DNA of 64,000 nucleotides from JALZAI01 sp038207565 (GTDB taxonomy: Bacteria; Actinomycetota; Actinomycetes; Mycobacteriales; Jatrophihabitantaceae). The notes below the pieces were generated by a model. The model was not told where the DNA came from. It worked only from the letters and a program-made list of their open reading frames with translations, and made no database searches. The stretch spans positions 57,876 to 121,875 of the forward strand of contig JBBQZQ010000006.1 of assembly GCA_038207565.1 (NCBI GenBank), given 5' to 3'. The stretch's first letter is position 1. Every line of letters begins with the position of its first letter. Shown in pieces: positions 8,974 through 20,077 of this stretch. Both the position numbers and the translations under genes were made by a program.

Positions 8974-10482
8974 ATGACCCAGACGCCAGCGGTCGTCGCA
9001 GCCATCGATCAAGGCACCACGTCGACGCGGTGCATCCTGTTCGACCACGAGGCCCGCATCGTCGCCTCGGAACAGCTCGAGCACCAGCAGCGACTCCCGC
9101 GGGCGGGCTGGGTCGAGCACGACCCGATCGAGATCTGGACGAACACGCGCAGGGTGCTGGCCGGAGCGCTTGCCCGGGCCGAGGTCAGCCAGGGCGATGT
9201 CGCCGCGATCGGGATGACCAATCAGCGTGAGACGACGTTGATCTGGGACCGCCGCACGGGAGAGCCGGTCGGTCCGACCATCGTCTGGCAGGACACCCGC
9301 ACGCAGCCAATCTGCGACGAACTGGCCCGAGACGGCGGCGTCGAACGGTTCAAGCAACGCACCGGACTGCCGCTCGCGACCTATTTCGCGGGGCCGAAGG
9401 CGCGCTGGATCCTCGACAACGTCGACGGTGCTCGCGCGCGGGCGAACCGCGGTGAACTGGCTTTCGGCACGGTGGACTCGTGGTTGCTGTGGAATCTCTC
9501 CGGGGGGACGGACGGCGGTGTGCACATGACCGACGTCACCAATGCCTCGCGCACGCTGCTGATGGACCTCGACACCCGCGAGTGGATCCCCGACGTCGCG
9601 GACGAGATGGGCGTGCCGCTGTCGATGCTGCCCGAGATCCACTCGTCCTCGGAGGTGTATGCGAAGGCACGCGAACGCGGCCCGCTCGCCGGAGTGCCGA
9701 TTGCGGGCATCCTCGGCGACCAGCAGGCCGCCACGTTCGGGCAGGCGTGCTTGCAGCCCGGCGATGCCAAGAACACCTACGGCACCGGAAACTTCCTGTT
9801 GCTCAACACCGGCACCGAGAAGGTGCTGAGCGAGAACGGGCTGCTGACGACGATCTGCTACCAGCTCGGCGACGAGGCGCCGGTGTTCGCGCTCGAGGGT
9901 TCGATCGCGGTCACCGGGTCACTCGTGCAGTGGCTGCGCGACAACCTGGGGCTCATCTCGTCCGCGTCGGAGATCGAGGCCATCGCGCGGCAGGTCGATG
10001 ACAACGGCGGCGCGTATTTCGTCCCCGCCTTTAGTGGGCTGTTCGCACCGTACTGGCGGCAGGACGCGCGCGGCGCCGTCGTGGGGCTGACCCGCTTCGT
10101 CAACCGGGGCCATCTCGCCCGCGCCGCGCTCGAGGCCACCGCGTTCCAGACCCGGGAGGTGGTGGACGCGATGAACGCCGATTCCGGAGTGGATCTCAGA
10201 TGTCTCAAGGTCGACGGGGGCATGGTCGTCAACGAGCTACTCATGCAGTTCCAGGCCGACATCCTCGACGTTCCCGTCGTGCGCCCGGTAGTGGCCGAGA
10301 CGACCGCACTCGGCGCGGCGTACGCGGCCGGGCTCGCGGTGGGGTTCTGGTCGTCGACGCAGGAGATCGTCGCGAACTGGGCGGTCGACAAGGAATGGCA
10401 GCCCGCCATGGATGCCGATCGCCGTGCGGCGCTGTACGCGGACTGGAAGAAGGCCGTGACCCGTACCTTCGACTGGGCCTGA
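8974..10482 (+). CDS. glpK: Glycerol kinase
   Basis: GlpK phosphorylates glycerol to glycerol-3-phosphate, the substrate of the divergent glpD product. The 502-residue FGGY kinase starts AAIDQGTTSTRCILFD, has GMTNQRETTLIWDRRTGEP near residue 80, the substrate segment IVWQDTRT, the nucleotide-domain motifs YGTGNFLLLNTG and GSIAVTGSLVQWLRD, and KVDGGMVVNELLMQFQADIL near 410. The ATG at 8974 gives the exact family N-terminus. A luciferase-like oxidoreductase gene starts 4 bases after its stop and is probably co-transcribed. No glycerol facilitator gene is present in the window. Confidence 0.97.
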   Translation: MTQTPAVVAAIDQGTTSTRCILFDHEARIVASEQLEHQQRLPRAGWVEHDPIEIWTNTRRVLAGALARAEVSQGDVAAIGMTNQRETTLIWDRRTGEPVGPTIVWQDTRTQPICDELARDGGVERFKQRTGLPLATYFAGPKARWILDNVDGARARANRGELAFGTVDSWLLWNLSGGTDGGVHMTDVTNASRTLLMDLDTREWIPDVADEMGVPLSMLPEIHSSSEVYAKARERGPLAGVPIAGILGDQQAATFGQACLQPGDAKNTYGTGNFLLLNTGTEKVLSENGLLTTICYQLGDEAPVFALEGSIAVTGSLVQWLRDNLGLISSASEIEAIARQVDDNGGAYFVPAFSGLFAPYWRQDARGAVVGLTRFVNRGHLARAALEATAFQTREVVDAMNADSGVDLRCLKVDGGMVVNELLMQFQADILDVPVVRPVVAETTALGAAYAAGLAVGFWSSTQEIVANWAVDKEWQPAMDADRRAALYADWKKAVTRTFDWA

Positions 10483-10485
10483 GCC

Positions 10486-11565
<1,080 letters not shown>

Positions 11566-11588
11566 TCGCGGTGCGCCACGATGGGGCC

Positions 11589-12902
11589 GTGCGCCGAACC
11601 AGCATCGCCGCGGCGACGGCGCTGCTCGCCATCACCGCGTGCTCCTCGGACGTGGTCGGGAAAGGGTCCTCGCCGTCACCGACCACGACGGCTGCCCCGG
11701 TCTCGACGCCGGCGACCACGACATCGGCGGCTCCGAGCAGCCCACCGTCGACGCCCAATGCACCGACGCCCAGTGCACCGACCACGAGCGAACCCAGCAC
11801 GAGCTCACCCGCGACGAGCACGCCTGATGCCCCGGCACCGGGATCGACATCGGCGGTCGCGACCGCGACGACCCGCGCCCAGGAGATCTTCGACTCGATG
11901 ACCGATGCGCAGCGGGTGGGTCAGCTGTTCATGATCGGTTGCCCGAGCACGAGTTTCAGCAGCGCGGCAATCGCTGCGATCCGCACGTACCACGTTGGAT
12001 CGGTGATCCTTGGCGGCAACAGCACGCTCAGTGTCGCCGCACAGAAAGCCATGACGGGCGGCCTGCAGAGCAACGCGCCGGCACACGTCCGGCTCTTCAT
12101 CTCCACCGACCAGGAGGGTGGGCTCGTCCGGCGTATGCGCGGCCCCGGTTTCTGGCAGATTCGCAGCGCCGTCGAGCAGGGCACCTGGTCCACGTCGACC
12201 CTGCAGTCGCGGGCCACGACCTGGGGCAGGCAGCTCAAGTCGGCCGGCATCAACGTCGACCTGGCACCGGTCCTCGACACCGTCCCGTCCGGCGACACGA
12301 ACAACCCGCCCATCGGTGATCTGGATCGCGAGTTCGGCCACACCACGTCCGTCGTGTCCTCGCACGGAACGGCGGTCGCGCGCGGCTTCGCCGCGGCCGG
12401 CGTCGACGCCACGGTCAAACACTTCCCCGGGCTCGGCCGAGTCACGGAGAACACCGACACCACGGGTGGGGTCACCGATGCGGTCACGACGAGCACGGAC
12501 GCCTACCTGAGGCCGTTCGCCGCCGCGATCCGTGGCGGGGTGCCGTTCGTGATGATGTCGACGGCGATCTACCCCAAGATGGATCGGGGCGGGCCGGCCG
12601 CATTCTCCCAGCGCATCGTCACCACGATCCTTCGCGGCGACCTGGGCTTCCACGGCGTCGTGATCAGCGACGACCTGGGGTCGGCGAGGCAGGTCAGCGG
12701 CTACCCGGTCGGCGAGCGGGCCTGGCGCTTCATCCGCGCCGGCGGCGACATGGTGCTCACCGTCGACGCCACCCAGGCGGGCTCGATGACCGCTGCTGTC
12801 CTGGCGCGGATGAAGACCCACGCACCGTTCAAGGCGAAGGTGTACGCGTCGGTGCTGCGAGTGCTCGACGCCAAACATTCCCGCGGCCTGTTGCCTCGCT
12901 GA
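11589..12902 (+). CDS. Glycoside hydrolase family 3 lipoprotein (beta-N-acetylglucosaminidase, LpqI-like)
   Basis: The 437-residue product starts at GTG 11589 with VRRTSIAAATALLAITACSS: a lipoprotein signal with the cysteine of ITAC as the lipid anchor. A Ser/Thr/Pro/Ala-rich linker of ~75 residues precedes the GH3 domain. Conserved features are FISTDQEGGLVRRMRGPGF, the NagZ-type signature TVKHFPGLGRVTENTDTTGG (K277-H278 region, bearing the His general acid/base loop) and the nucleophile Asp in VVISDDLGSARQV (about residue 361). Such enzymes remove N-acetylglucosamine from muropeptides during wall recycling. It begins 23 bp after the LLM gene, possibly in the same transcript, and converges with add. 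Confidence 0.88.
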   Translation: MRRTSIAAATALLAITACSSDVVGKGSSPSPTTTAAPVSTPATTTSAAPSSPPSTPNAPTPSAPTTSEPSTSSPATSTPDAPAPGSTSAVATATTRAQEIFDSMTDAQRVGQLFMIGCPSTSFSSAAIAAIRTYHVGSVILGGNSTLSVAAQKAMTGGLQSNAPAHVRLFISTDQEGGLVRRMRGPGFWQIRSAVEQGTWSTSTLQSRATTWGRQLKSAGINVDLAPVLDTVPSGDTNNPPIGDLDREFGHTTSVVSSHGTAVARGFAAAGVDATVKHFPGLGRVTENTDTTGGVTDAVTTSTDAYLRPFAAAIRGGVPFVMMSTAIYPKMDRGGPAAFSQRIVTTILRGDLGFHGVVISDDLGSARQVSGYPVGERAWRFIRAGGDMVLTVDATQAGSMTAAVLARMKTHAPFKAKVYASVLRVLDAKHSRGLLPR

Positions 12903-12912
12903 GCGCGATCGG

Positions 12913-12944
12913 CCCGGCTACGCCATGAGCGTTGCGTAGCCCGG
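12913..12944. terminator. Hairpin between convergent GH3 and add genes
   Basis: GGCTACGC and GCGTAGCC form an 8-bp stem around a 10-base loop (CATGAGCGTT), extended by two GC pairs after one mismatch. It lies 10 bases after the GH3 stop and covers the last codons and stop of add. A shared bidirectional terminator is the simplest reading; no T-run follows. Confidence 0.4.
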
Positions 12945-13994
12945 CTTGATCCGGCTGTTGATGATCGCCAACCGTTCGTCGAACGGGAGGAACGCGCTCT
13001 TCATCGCGTTGATCGTGAACCATTGCAGATCGCTCCAGCCGTAGCCGAAGGCTTCGACCAGCAGAGCCATCTCGCGACTCATCGACGTCGCGCTCATCAG
13101 GCGGTTGTCGGTGTTGACCGTGACCCGGAAGTGCCGCCGACGCAGCTCGCCGATCGGGTGCTCGGCGATCGACGGCGCGGCCCCCGTCTGCACGTTCGAG
13201 GACGGGCACATCTCCAGCGGGATGCGCTTGTCGCGCACGTACTGCGCCAGGCGGCCCAGCGTCCCGTCCGCGGTGATGTCGTCGACGATGCGCACCCCGT
13301 GCCCGAGCCGGTCGGTGCCACACCACTGGATGGCCTCCCAGATCGAGGGCAGACCGAACGCCTCGCCGGCGTGGATGGTGAAGTGGAAGTTCTCGCGCCG
13401 GACGTACTCGAAGGCGTCCAGGTGCCGGCTCGGGGGGAACCCGGCCTCGGCCCCGGCGATGTCGAACCCGACCACGCCGGCGTCGCGGTAGGCGACCGCC
13501 AGCTCGGCGATCTCGCGGGAGCGCGCAGCGTGGCGCATCGCGGTGGCGATCGCACCGATCCGGATGTGGCGCCCCGCTGCCGCCGCGGCCTGCTCACCCT
13601 CGCGGAAACCCCGCAGGACGGCGTCCACCACCTGCTCGAGGGTCAACCCGCCGCCGACATGCAGCTCCGGCGCCCACCGGACCTCGGCGTAGACGACACC
13701 GTCGGCGGCCAGATCTTCGGCGGCCTCCGCAGCGATGCGGCGAAGCCCCGCTCTGGTCTGCATCACGGCTACCGTGTGCGCGAATGTCTCGAGGTAGGAC
13801 TCCAGCGAACGGGAGTCGGCCGCCGTCCGGAACCAGGCGCCGAGGGCGGCCGGATCGCGTTCCGGGAGCGCACCGTAACCGATCTCGTCCGCCAGCTCGA
13901 CCACGGTCTCCGGACGCACACCACCGTCGAGGTGATCGTGCAACAGCACTTTGGGAGCGCGGCGGATCGCGTCGTCGTCGAGGGCGGTAGGCAT
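12918..13994 (-). CDS. add: Adenosine deaminase
   Basis: Add hydrolyses adenosine or deoxyadenosine to (deoxy)inosine. The 358-residue TIM-barrel metalloenzyme has the zinc motif LLHDHLDGG (His19, His21), HAGEAFG (third zinc His and catalytic Glu region) near 195, the catalytic His in RLGHGVRI near 220, and the NTDNRLMSAT segment near 275 with the metal-binding Asp. The ATG at 13994 gives the usual PKVLLHDHLDGG spacing. It is the last gene of a run that reads transporter, cdd, deoA, add in the same direction, separated from deoA by 21 bp, so imported nucleosides are processed by products of one transcription unit. Confidence 0.96.
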   Translation of the reverse strand: MPTALDDDAIRRAPKVLLHDHLDGGVRPETVVELADEIGYGALPERDPAALGAWFRTAADSRSLESYLETFAHTVAVMQTRAGLRRIAAEAAEDLAADGVVYAEVRWAPELHVGGGLTLEQVVDAVLRGFREGEQAAAAAGRHIRIGAIATAMRHAARSREIAELAVAYRDAGVVGFDIAGAEAGFPPSRHLDAFEYVRRENFHFTIHAGEAFGLPSIWEAIQWCGTDRLGHGVRIVDDITADGTLGRLAQYVRDKRIPLEMCPSSNVQTGAAPSIAEHPIGELRRRHFRVTVNTDNRLMSATSMSREMALLVEAFGYGWSDLQWFTINAMKSAFLPFDERLAIINSRIKPGYATLMA

Positions 13995-14015
13995 GTCGCT
14001 AAGGTAGCGAGCCGA

Positions 14016-15307
<1,292 letters not shown>

Positions 15308-15308
<1 letters not shown>

Positions 15309-15697
15309 CAGCCGAGGTGTTCGCGGCCGAAGGCGAGCGGCAGGACCTCGACCATCGGCTTCGGACCCTCGGCGGTGTCGACCATCAGGTCGGGGCCGCC
15401 GTGCTCCCACAGCAGCTGTCGACACCGCCCACAAGGCATGAGCACCGCACCGTGGAAGTCGACGCAGGCGAAGGCGACCAGGCTGCCGCCGCCGCCCGCG
15501 TGCAGCGCGGACACCAGGCCACACTCCGCGCACAGGCTCAGCCCGTACGAGGCGTTCTCGACATTGCAGCCCGCGACGATCCGGCCGTCGTCGACGAGCG
15601 CCGCCGCACCCACCGGGAACTGCGAATAGGGCGCGTAGGCGTTGCCCATGGCCTCCAGGGCGGCGCGGCGCAGGGCCGGCCAGTCGATAGCGCTCAT
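15308..15697 (-). CDS. cdd: Cytidine deaminase
   Basis: Cdd deaminates cytidine and deoxycytidine to (deoxy)uridine. The 129-residue tetrameric type shows YAPYSQFPVGAAALVDDGRI, the substrate motif CNVENASYG (44-52), the zinc/catalytic motif CAE (Cys56, Glu58) and PCGRC (Cys89, Cys92). It is the first enzyme gene after the transporter genes; the 126 bases between the permease stop and this start are filled by a 26-bp tandem repeat. The ATG at 15697 has no strong Shine-Dalgarno because the repeat runs up to about 14 bases before it. Confidence 0.96.
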
Positions 15698-15711
15698 ATC
15701 CTCAACTCTTC

Positions 15712-15831
15712 GATTCGACTTCTTCGGCTCTGTCTTTGATTCGACTACTTCGGCTCTGTCTTTGATTCGACTACTTCGGCTGTGTCCTCGATTCGACTAC
15801 TTCGGCTCTGTCTTTGATTCGACTACTTCGA
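15712..15831. repeat. 26-bp tandem repeat between nucleoside permease and cdd
   Basis: A unit beginning GATTCGACTACTTCGGC recurs with an exact 26-base period at 15712, 15738, 15764, 15790 and 15816, the last copy partial. It fills the interval between the permease stop and cdd and includes the last permease codons and stop (15823-15825). Copies differ by only one to three bases, so the array is recent. Each unit contains a TAG on the coding strand. It lies inside a presumed transport-salvage operon, so copy number could affect cdd-deoA-add expression. Confidence 0.9.
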
Positions 15832-17157
15832 ATACGGCTCGCCGTCGGCGGCCGGCGCCTGCACGCGGCCCACCAACCCGGCGACGGCGATGACGGTCGC
15901 GAGGTAGGGGGCCATGCTCAAGAACGCCGACGGGATGGCTACGGGAGTGCCGACGATCCCGAGCGTGATCTGCAACTGGTCGGTGAAGCCGAACAACAAC
16001 GCCGCCGCGATCGCGCCGCGCGGGCTCCAGCGTCCGAAGATCACTGCGGCCAACGCGATGAATCCCTTGCCGGAGGAGATGTTGCCGTTGAACTGCCCCG
16101 ATCCGCCGATCGTCAGCACCGCCCCGGCGAGACCCGCGATCAGTCCGCCGATCAGCACATTGCGGTATCGGATGCGATTCACCTTGATACCGACGGTGTC
16201 GGCCGCTTTCGGATGTTCGCCGACCGCCCGCGTCCGTAACCCCCAGCGGGTACGGAACAACCCGACATCGATCACGACGATCAGCGCGTAGGTCAGGTAG
16301 ACGATGATGCTCACGTTGAACAGCGCCTGCCCGATGACCGGGATGTCGCCCAGCACGGGGATCTTGATCGGCGACAGGGTGAGCCCCGAGTTGTACTTGT
16401 CGGAGTTCTCCGTCCCGGCCATGATCGAGTGAAAACCGAGGTTGGTCAGGCCCAGCGCCAGCGTGTTCAGCACGACGCCGAGCACCACCTGATTCACCAG
16501 GTAGCGGATCGCGAAGACCGCGAGCAGCAGGCCGATCAGCGCCCCGCCCAGCATCGCGGCGACAACGCCCACACCGAGATTGTTGGCCGACGAGGCGAAC
16601 AACGCGCCGGCGAAAGCACCGACGAGCATCTGGCCCTCGATAGCCACGTTGATGACGCCCGAACGCTCGCACACGATGCCGGCGAGCGCGCCCAGGATGT
16701 AGGGCAGCGACGCGGTGACCGAGTTCTGCACCAGACCGGTCAGGCTGATCGGGTTCTCCGGGGAGCCGGTGGCCGCCCAACAGAGGAAACCGAGCACGAA
16801 CAGCAGCAGCGACACCACCAGGGCCCGGCGCAGCTGGCGTCGGTCGTACCCGCGGACCAACTGCCCGACCCCGAGCGCGATGACGACGATCCCCATGATC
16901 ATGGCAGCCGCACCGCCGGGGAAGCGGACGTCCGCGACGTGCCACCGGTCGGTGAACTGTGACACCTGGAAGGCCGCCTCGCCGTTTCGTGCGCCCACCC
17001 CCCAGGCCAGGAAGATCACGATGCCGGCCACCACGAAAGCGACCCCGGTGGCCAGCCGCTTGCGCGGCGACAACGGGAGCTCGACGACCTCGTGGGTGAC
17101 GACGAGGTCGCCGTCCTCGACGACTGCGCCCTTGCCGGACTTGGTCGGCGCGCTCAT
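15823..17157 (-). CDS. Nucleoside ABC transporter permease (second of pair)
   Basis: A 444-residue inner-membrane protein of the BPD_transp_2 (LivH/RbsC-like) family as found in BMP-type nucleoside importers. It has about ten hydrophobic segments and the family pattern GIVCERSGVINVAIEGQMLVGAFAGALFA near residue 190 (the EAA-like coupling region), NTLALGLTNLGFHSI and AADTVGIKVNRIRYRNVLIGGLIAGLAGA. A 40-residue hydrophilic N-terminus precedes the first helix. Its ATG overlaps the stop of the first permease by 4 bases. It should pair with that permease and the double ATPase to import (deoxy)nucleosides delivered by the binding lipoprotein at 20.1-21.3 kb. The final codons lie within the 26-bp tandem repeat. 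Confidence 0.92.
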   Translation of the reverse strand: MSAPTKSGKGAVVEDGDLVVTHEVVELPLSPRKRLATGVAFVVAGIVIFLAWGVGARNGEAAFQVSQFTDRWHVADVRFPGGAAAMIMGIVVIALGVGQLVRGYDRRQLRRALVVSLLLFVLGFLCWAATGSPENPISLTGLVQNSVTASLPYILGALAGIVCERSGVINVAIEGQMLVGAFAGALFASSANNLGVGVVAAMLGGALIGLLLAVFAIRYLVNQVVLGVVLNTLALGLTNLGFHSIMAGTENSDKYNSGLTLSPIKIPVLGDIPVIGQALFNVSIIVYLTYALIVVIDVGLFRTRWGLRTRAVGEHPKAADTVGIKVNRIRYRNVLIGGLIAGLAGAVLTIGGSGQFNGNISSGKGFIALAAVIFGRWSPRGAIAAALLFGFTDQLQITLGIVGTPVAIPSAFLSMAPYLATVIAVAGLVGRVQAPAADGEPYSK

Positions 17158-18401
17158 CCGTTCCACCCCTTGGCCAGCTGCCCGGTGCCACCGCCGCGGG
17201 AGGCGCGGAGGCGGAACAACCCGCGGATGAGGGCAGGGGCGGCGATGAACAGCACCATCACCGGTTCGATCACCGAGACGACGTCGGGCGGCGTGCTGGT
17301 CTGCGCGCCCATCACGACACCGCCCGCGCGGAACGCGCCGAAGAGCAAACCCGCCAGCACCGTGCCAAGGGGCGAGCCGCGACCGAGCAGCGCGACGGTG
17401 ATCGCGTCGAATCCGAAGCCCGCGTCGACATCCTGGGTCAGTACCTGGCGGGTGCCCAGCACCTGCGAGCACCCGACGAGCCCGGCCAGCGCGCCCGAGA
17501 TGATCATGACGATGACGAAGCCGCGCTCGACTTTCATCCCGGCGGTGCGCGCGGCGAAGGCATTGGCACCGATCGCCTTGAGCGTGAAACCGAGCGTCGA
17601 GCGCGCGAGCAGCCACCAGCACCCGGCGGCGGCCAGGATCGCGAGGAACACCCCGGCGTGCAGGTTGCCGAACAGGTGCGGCAGCCGCGCCGTGCTGTCG
17701 ACGGGGCTGGTCGTGGCCTCGGTCGACTTGGGCGCCTGGAAACCGTCCAGATTCAGCAGGTAGCCGAGCAGGTAGAAGGCGACGTAGTTCAGCATGATGG
17801 TCGTGATGACCTCGTGCGCGCCGGTCTTCGCCTTGAGGATGCCGACCAGCCCGCCCCAGATCGCCCCCCCGAGGATGCCCGCGACGAGCGCGACCAGCAG
17901 GTGGAGGACGGGCGGCAGGTGCCAGGCGAAACCCACGTAGCCCGCGCAGATCGCACCCATGATCAGCTGGCCCTGGACACCGATGTTGAACAATCCGGCC
18001 CGGAATGCGACGCCGACCGCGAGACCGCCCAGAACGAGCGGAGCCGCGTTGACCAGCGTCCCCGAGATCGGGTCGAGGATCGCGACGCCGCCGTTGGAGT
18101 AGAGCGAGTCGGTATCGAACACCGATCCGCGCAACAGTGCGCTGTACCCGGCCGAGATGGCGTGCCACGCGCTGCTGAGCGTGTCCGACGGGTACTGGAA
18201 GAAGTACCCGAGCGAGTCCCGCGTGGCCTGGTCGGCGACGGCGATGAGCAGCGCTCCGACGACAAGTGCGCAGACTAACGACAGCAGGGTGACGACGAAT
18301 TGGTTGCCGTAGAGGTAGCCGTCGAGCGCGCGTCGCCACCACGACCGCCCGGGGTCGCTGGGCGGCGGCCGGCCGTCGTCGTGCTGCAGCGTTGTAGTCA
18401 C
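17154..18401 (-). CDS. Nucleoside ABC transporter permease (first of pair)
   Basis: A 415-residue membrane protein, BPD_transp_2 family. After a short cytoplasmic N-terminus (GTG start at 18401) and one helix (VVTLLSLVCALVVGALLIAVA), a ~70-residue extracytoplasmic stretch precedes the conserved core AFRAGLFNIGVQGQLIMGAICAGYVGFAW, GLVGILKAKTGAHEVITTIMLNYVAFYLLGYLLN and FGFDAITVALLGRGSPLGTVLAGLLFGAFRAGG, typical of YufP/RbsC-like nucleoside permeases. The start overlaps the ATPase stop and the end overlaps the second permease start, both by ATGA, so the three membrane-complex genes are coupled. Confidence 0.93.
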   Translation of the reverse strand: MTTTLQHDDGRPPPSDPGRSWWRRALDGYLYGNQFVVTLLSLVCALVVGALLIAVADQATRDSLGYFFQYPSDTLSSAWHAISAGYSALLRGSVFDTDSLYSNGGVAILDPISGTLVNAAPLVLGGLAVGVAFRAGLFNIGVQGQLIMGAICAGYVGFAWHLPPVLHLLVALVAGILGGAIWGGLVGILKAKTGAHEVITTIMLNYVAFYLLGYLLNLDGFQAPKSTEATTSPVDSTARLPHLFGNLHAGVFLAILAAAGCWWLLARSTLGFTLKAIGANAFAARTAGMKVERGFVIVMIISGALAGLVGCSQVLGTRQVLTQDVDAGFGFDAITVALLGRGSPLGTVLAGLLFGAFRAGGVVMGAQTSTPPDVVSVIEPVMVLFIAAPALIRGLFRLRASRGGGTGQLAKGWNG

Positions 18402-20017
18402 GCCACGCCTCCCCTATCGGGCGCAGTATCGGGCGCAGTATCGGGCGCAGTATCGGGCGCCGCACCGGACGTCTCGCGAAGGGGCGCCACGTCGGCTGCC
18501 GCCTCGGCCACCGCTTGCGCGGCCGACGAACCCGCCATCAGCAACCCGATCTGCTCCACCGGCGTGCCGGCTGCGACCTCGCCCGCGATCCGCCCGCGAT
18601 ACATCACGGCGATGCGGTCGGCGAGGCCGAGCACCTCGTCCAGTTCGGTCGAGACGAGCACGACGGCCGTTGCGTTGTCGCGTTCTTCGACGATGCGCCG
18701 GTGCACGAACTCCATCGACCCCACGTCCAGCCCTCGCGTCGGTTGCGCCACGACCAGCAGCTTCAGCGGACGGGACAATTCGCGTGCGAGCACCACCTTC
18801 TGCTGGTTGCCGCCCGACAGCGTGCTGGCGGGTGCGGCGGTGACCGGCGGGCGCACGTCGAACTCCTGCACGCGGCGCTCGGCGTTGCGGGCGATCTCGC
18901 CCAGGTGGAGGCTGCCGAACGCCGCGAAGGGCGCCTTGTCGTACCTGTCGAGGATCAGGTTCTCGGCAACGGTGAACGATCCGACCAGCCCGTCGTGCAG
19001 CCGGTCCTCCGGCACGTACCCCACGCCGAGATCGAGCACCTCGTCGGTCGTCAGGGTGGTGACCCGCCTGCCGTCGATCGTGATGTCCCCGCTGGTCGGG
19101 GTGATCAGGCCGACCAGCGATTCGGTGAGCTCGGTCTGCCCGTTGCCCTGCACGCCGGCGATCGCGTAGATCTCCCCGGCCCGGACGGTAAAGGACACCG
19201 AGTCCACAAGCACCACGCCCTGCGCGTCGACCACGGTGAGGTCCGAGACCTCCAGGACCGGCTCGCCCGGCGCTGCGGGTGACTTGTCGACGACGAGCTG
19301 CACCGGACGGCCGACCATCATGGCCGCTAGCTCGGCGGTGGAGGCACTCGGCTCGGCCGTGCCCACGACCCTGCCGCGACGGATGACCGTGATCCGGTCG
19401 GCGATCCTGCGCACTTCATGCAGCTTGTGGCTGATGAACACGATGGACGTGCCGGCGTCGCGCAGCGCGCGCATGACCGTGATGAGCTCGTCGGTCTCCT
19501 GCGGCGTCAGAACGGCGGTCGGTTCGTCCAGCACGAGCAGCTTGGCGTCGTGGCTGAGGGCCTTGAGGATCTCGACCCGCTGCTGCACACCGACGGGGAG
19601 GTTCCCGACGAGCGCGTCCGGCGGGACGTCCAGACCATAGCTGCGGGAAATCTCGGCGACCCGCTTGCGCGCCCGACGGCGGGCGAGGAAGCCCAGCGGG
19701 TTGATCTGCTCGTGCCCGAGCATGACGTTCTCGGTCACGGTGAACACCGGGATCAGCATGAAGTGTTGGTGCACCATGCCGATTCCGGCGGCCATCGCGT
19801 CGCCGGGGCCTCTGAACGACACCGGGTCGTCGTCGATCAGGATCTCGCCGTCGTCCGGGTGGTAAAGCCCGTAGAGGACGTTCATGAGGGTCGACTTGCC
19901 GGCCCCGTTCTCGCCGAGCAGGGCGTGGATCTCGCCGGGCTCGACCACGAGGTCGACGCTGTCGTTCGCCGTGAGCGGGCCGAAGCGTTTCGTGATCGCT
20001 CGAAGTTCGAGTTTCAC
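18398..20017 (-). CDS. Nucleoside ABC transporter ATP-binding protein (two ABC domains)
   Basis: A 539-residue protein with two tandem ABC domains, the form used by BMP/ribose-type importers. Domain 1 has Walker A GENGAGKST (~33-41), the Q-loop in GMVHQHFMLIP, the degenerate signature VGVQQR, and Walker B LLVLDEPTAVLTP. Domain 2 has a degenerate Walker A (GVQGNGQTEL), the signature LSGGNQQK and LLVVAQPTRGLDVGSMEFV, so only one ATP site is probably fully catalytic, as usual in this family. The likely start is GTG 20017 (VKLELRAITKRFG); an ATG at 20074 would add 19 residues. The C-terminus carries four copies of Ala-Pro-Asp-Thr encoded by a 12-bp repeat. Confidence 0.93.
   Translation of the reverse strand: MKLELRAITKRFGPLTANDSVDLVVEPGEIHALLGENGAGKSTLMNVLYGLYHPDDGEILIDDDPVSFRGPGDAMAAGIGMVHQHFMLIPVFTVTENVMLGHEQINPLGFLARRRARKRVAEISRSYGLDVPPDALVGNLPVGVQQRVEILKALSHDAKLLVLDEPTAVLTPQETDELITVMRALRDAGTSIVFISHKLHEVRRIADRITVIRRGRVVGTAEPSASTAELAAMMVGRPVQLVVDKSPAAPGEPVLEVSDLTVVDAQGVVLVDSVSFTVRAGEIYAIAGVQGNGQTELTESLVGLITPTSGDITIDGRRVTTLTTDEVLDLGVGYVPEDRLHDGLVGSFTVAENLILDRYDKAPFAAFGSLHLGEIARNAERRVQEFDVRPPVTAAPASTLSGGNQQKVVLARELSRPLKLLVVAQPTRGLDVGSMEFVHRRIVEERDNATAVVLVSTELDEVLGLADRIAVMYRGRIAGEVAAGTPVEQIGLLMAGSSAAQAVAEAAADVAPLRETSGAAPDTAPDTAPDTAPDRGGVA
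18415..18461. repeat. 12-bp tandem repeat coding APDT at the ATPase C-terminus
   Basis: The unit TATCGGGCGCAG (plus strand) is repeated at 18415, 18427, 18439 and 18451, giving APDTAPDTAPDTAPD in the ATPase. It sits just before the stop and the next start codon. A low-complexity tail of this kind is unlikely to be catalytic and may vary between strains. Confidence 0.9.
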
Positions 20018-20077
20018 GGGCTGCGGACGTCCCTTCTCGACGCTCTGCCGGGTGGAACCCGGATCGGGCTCCACCCA

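Noticed and set aside
7180..9642. An 820-codon minus-strand open frame covering glpD and the antisense of glpK
   Set aside because: Only the part from 8955 downward matches GlpD; the upstream part is antisense to a complete glycerol kinase and has no protein-like features.
15823..18465. An 880-codon fusion of both nucleoside permeases
   Set aside because: Its first half is an out-of-frame reading of the first permease; the second permease starts at ATG 17157 overlapping the stop of the first by ATGA.
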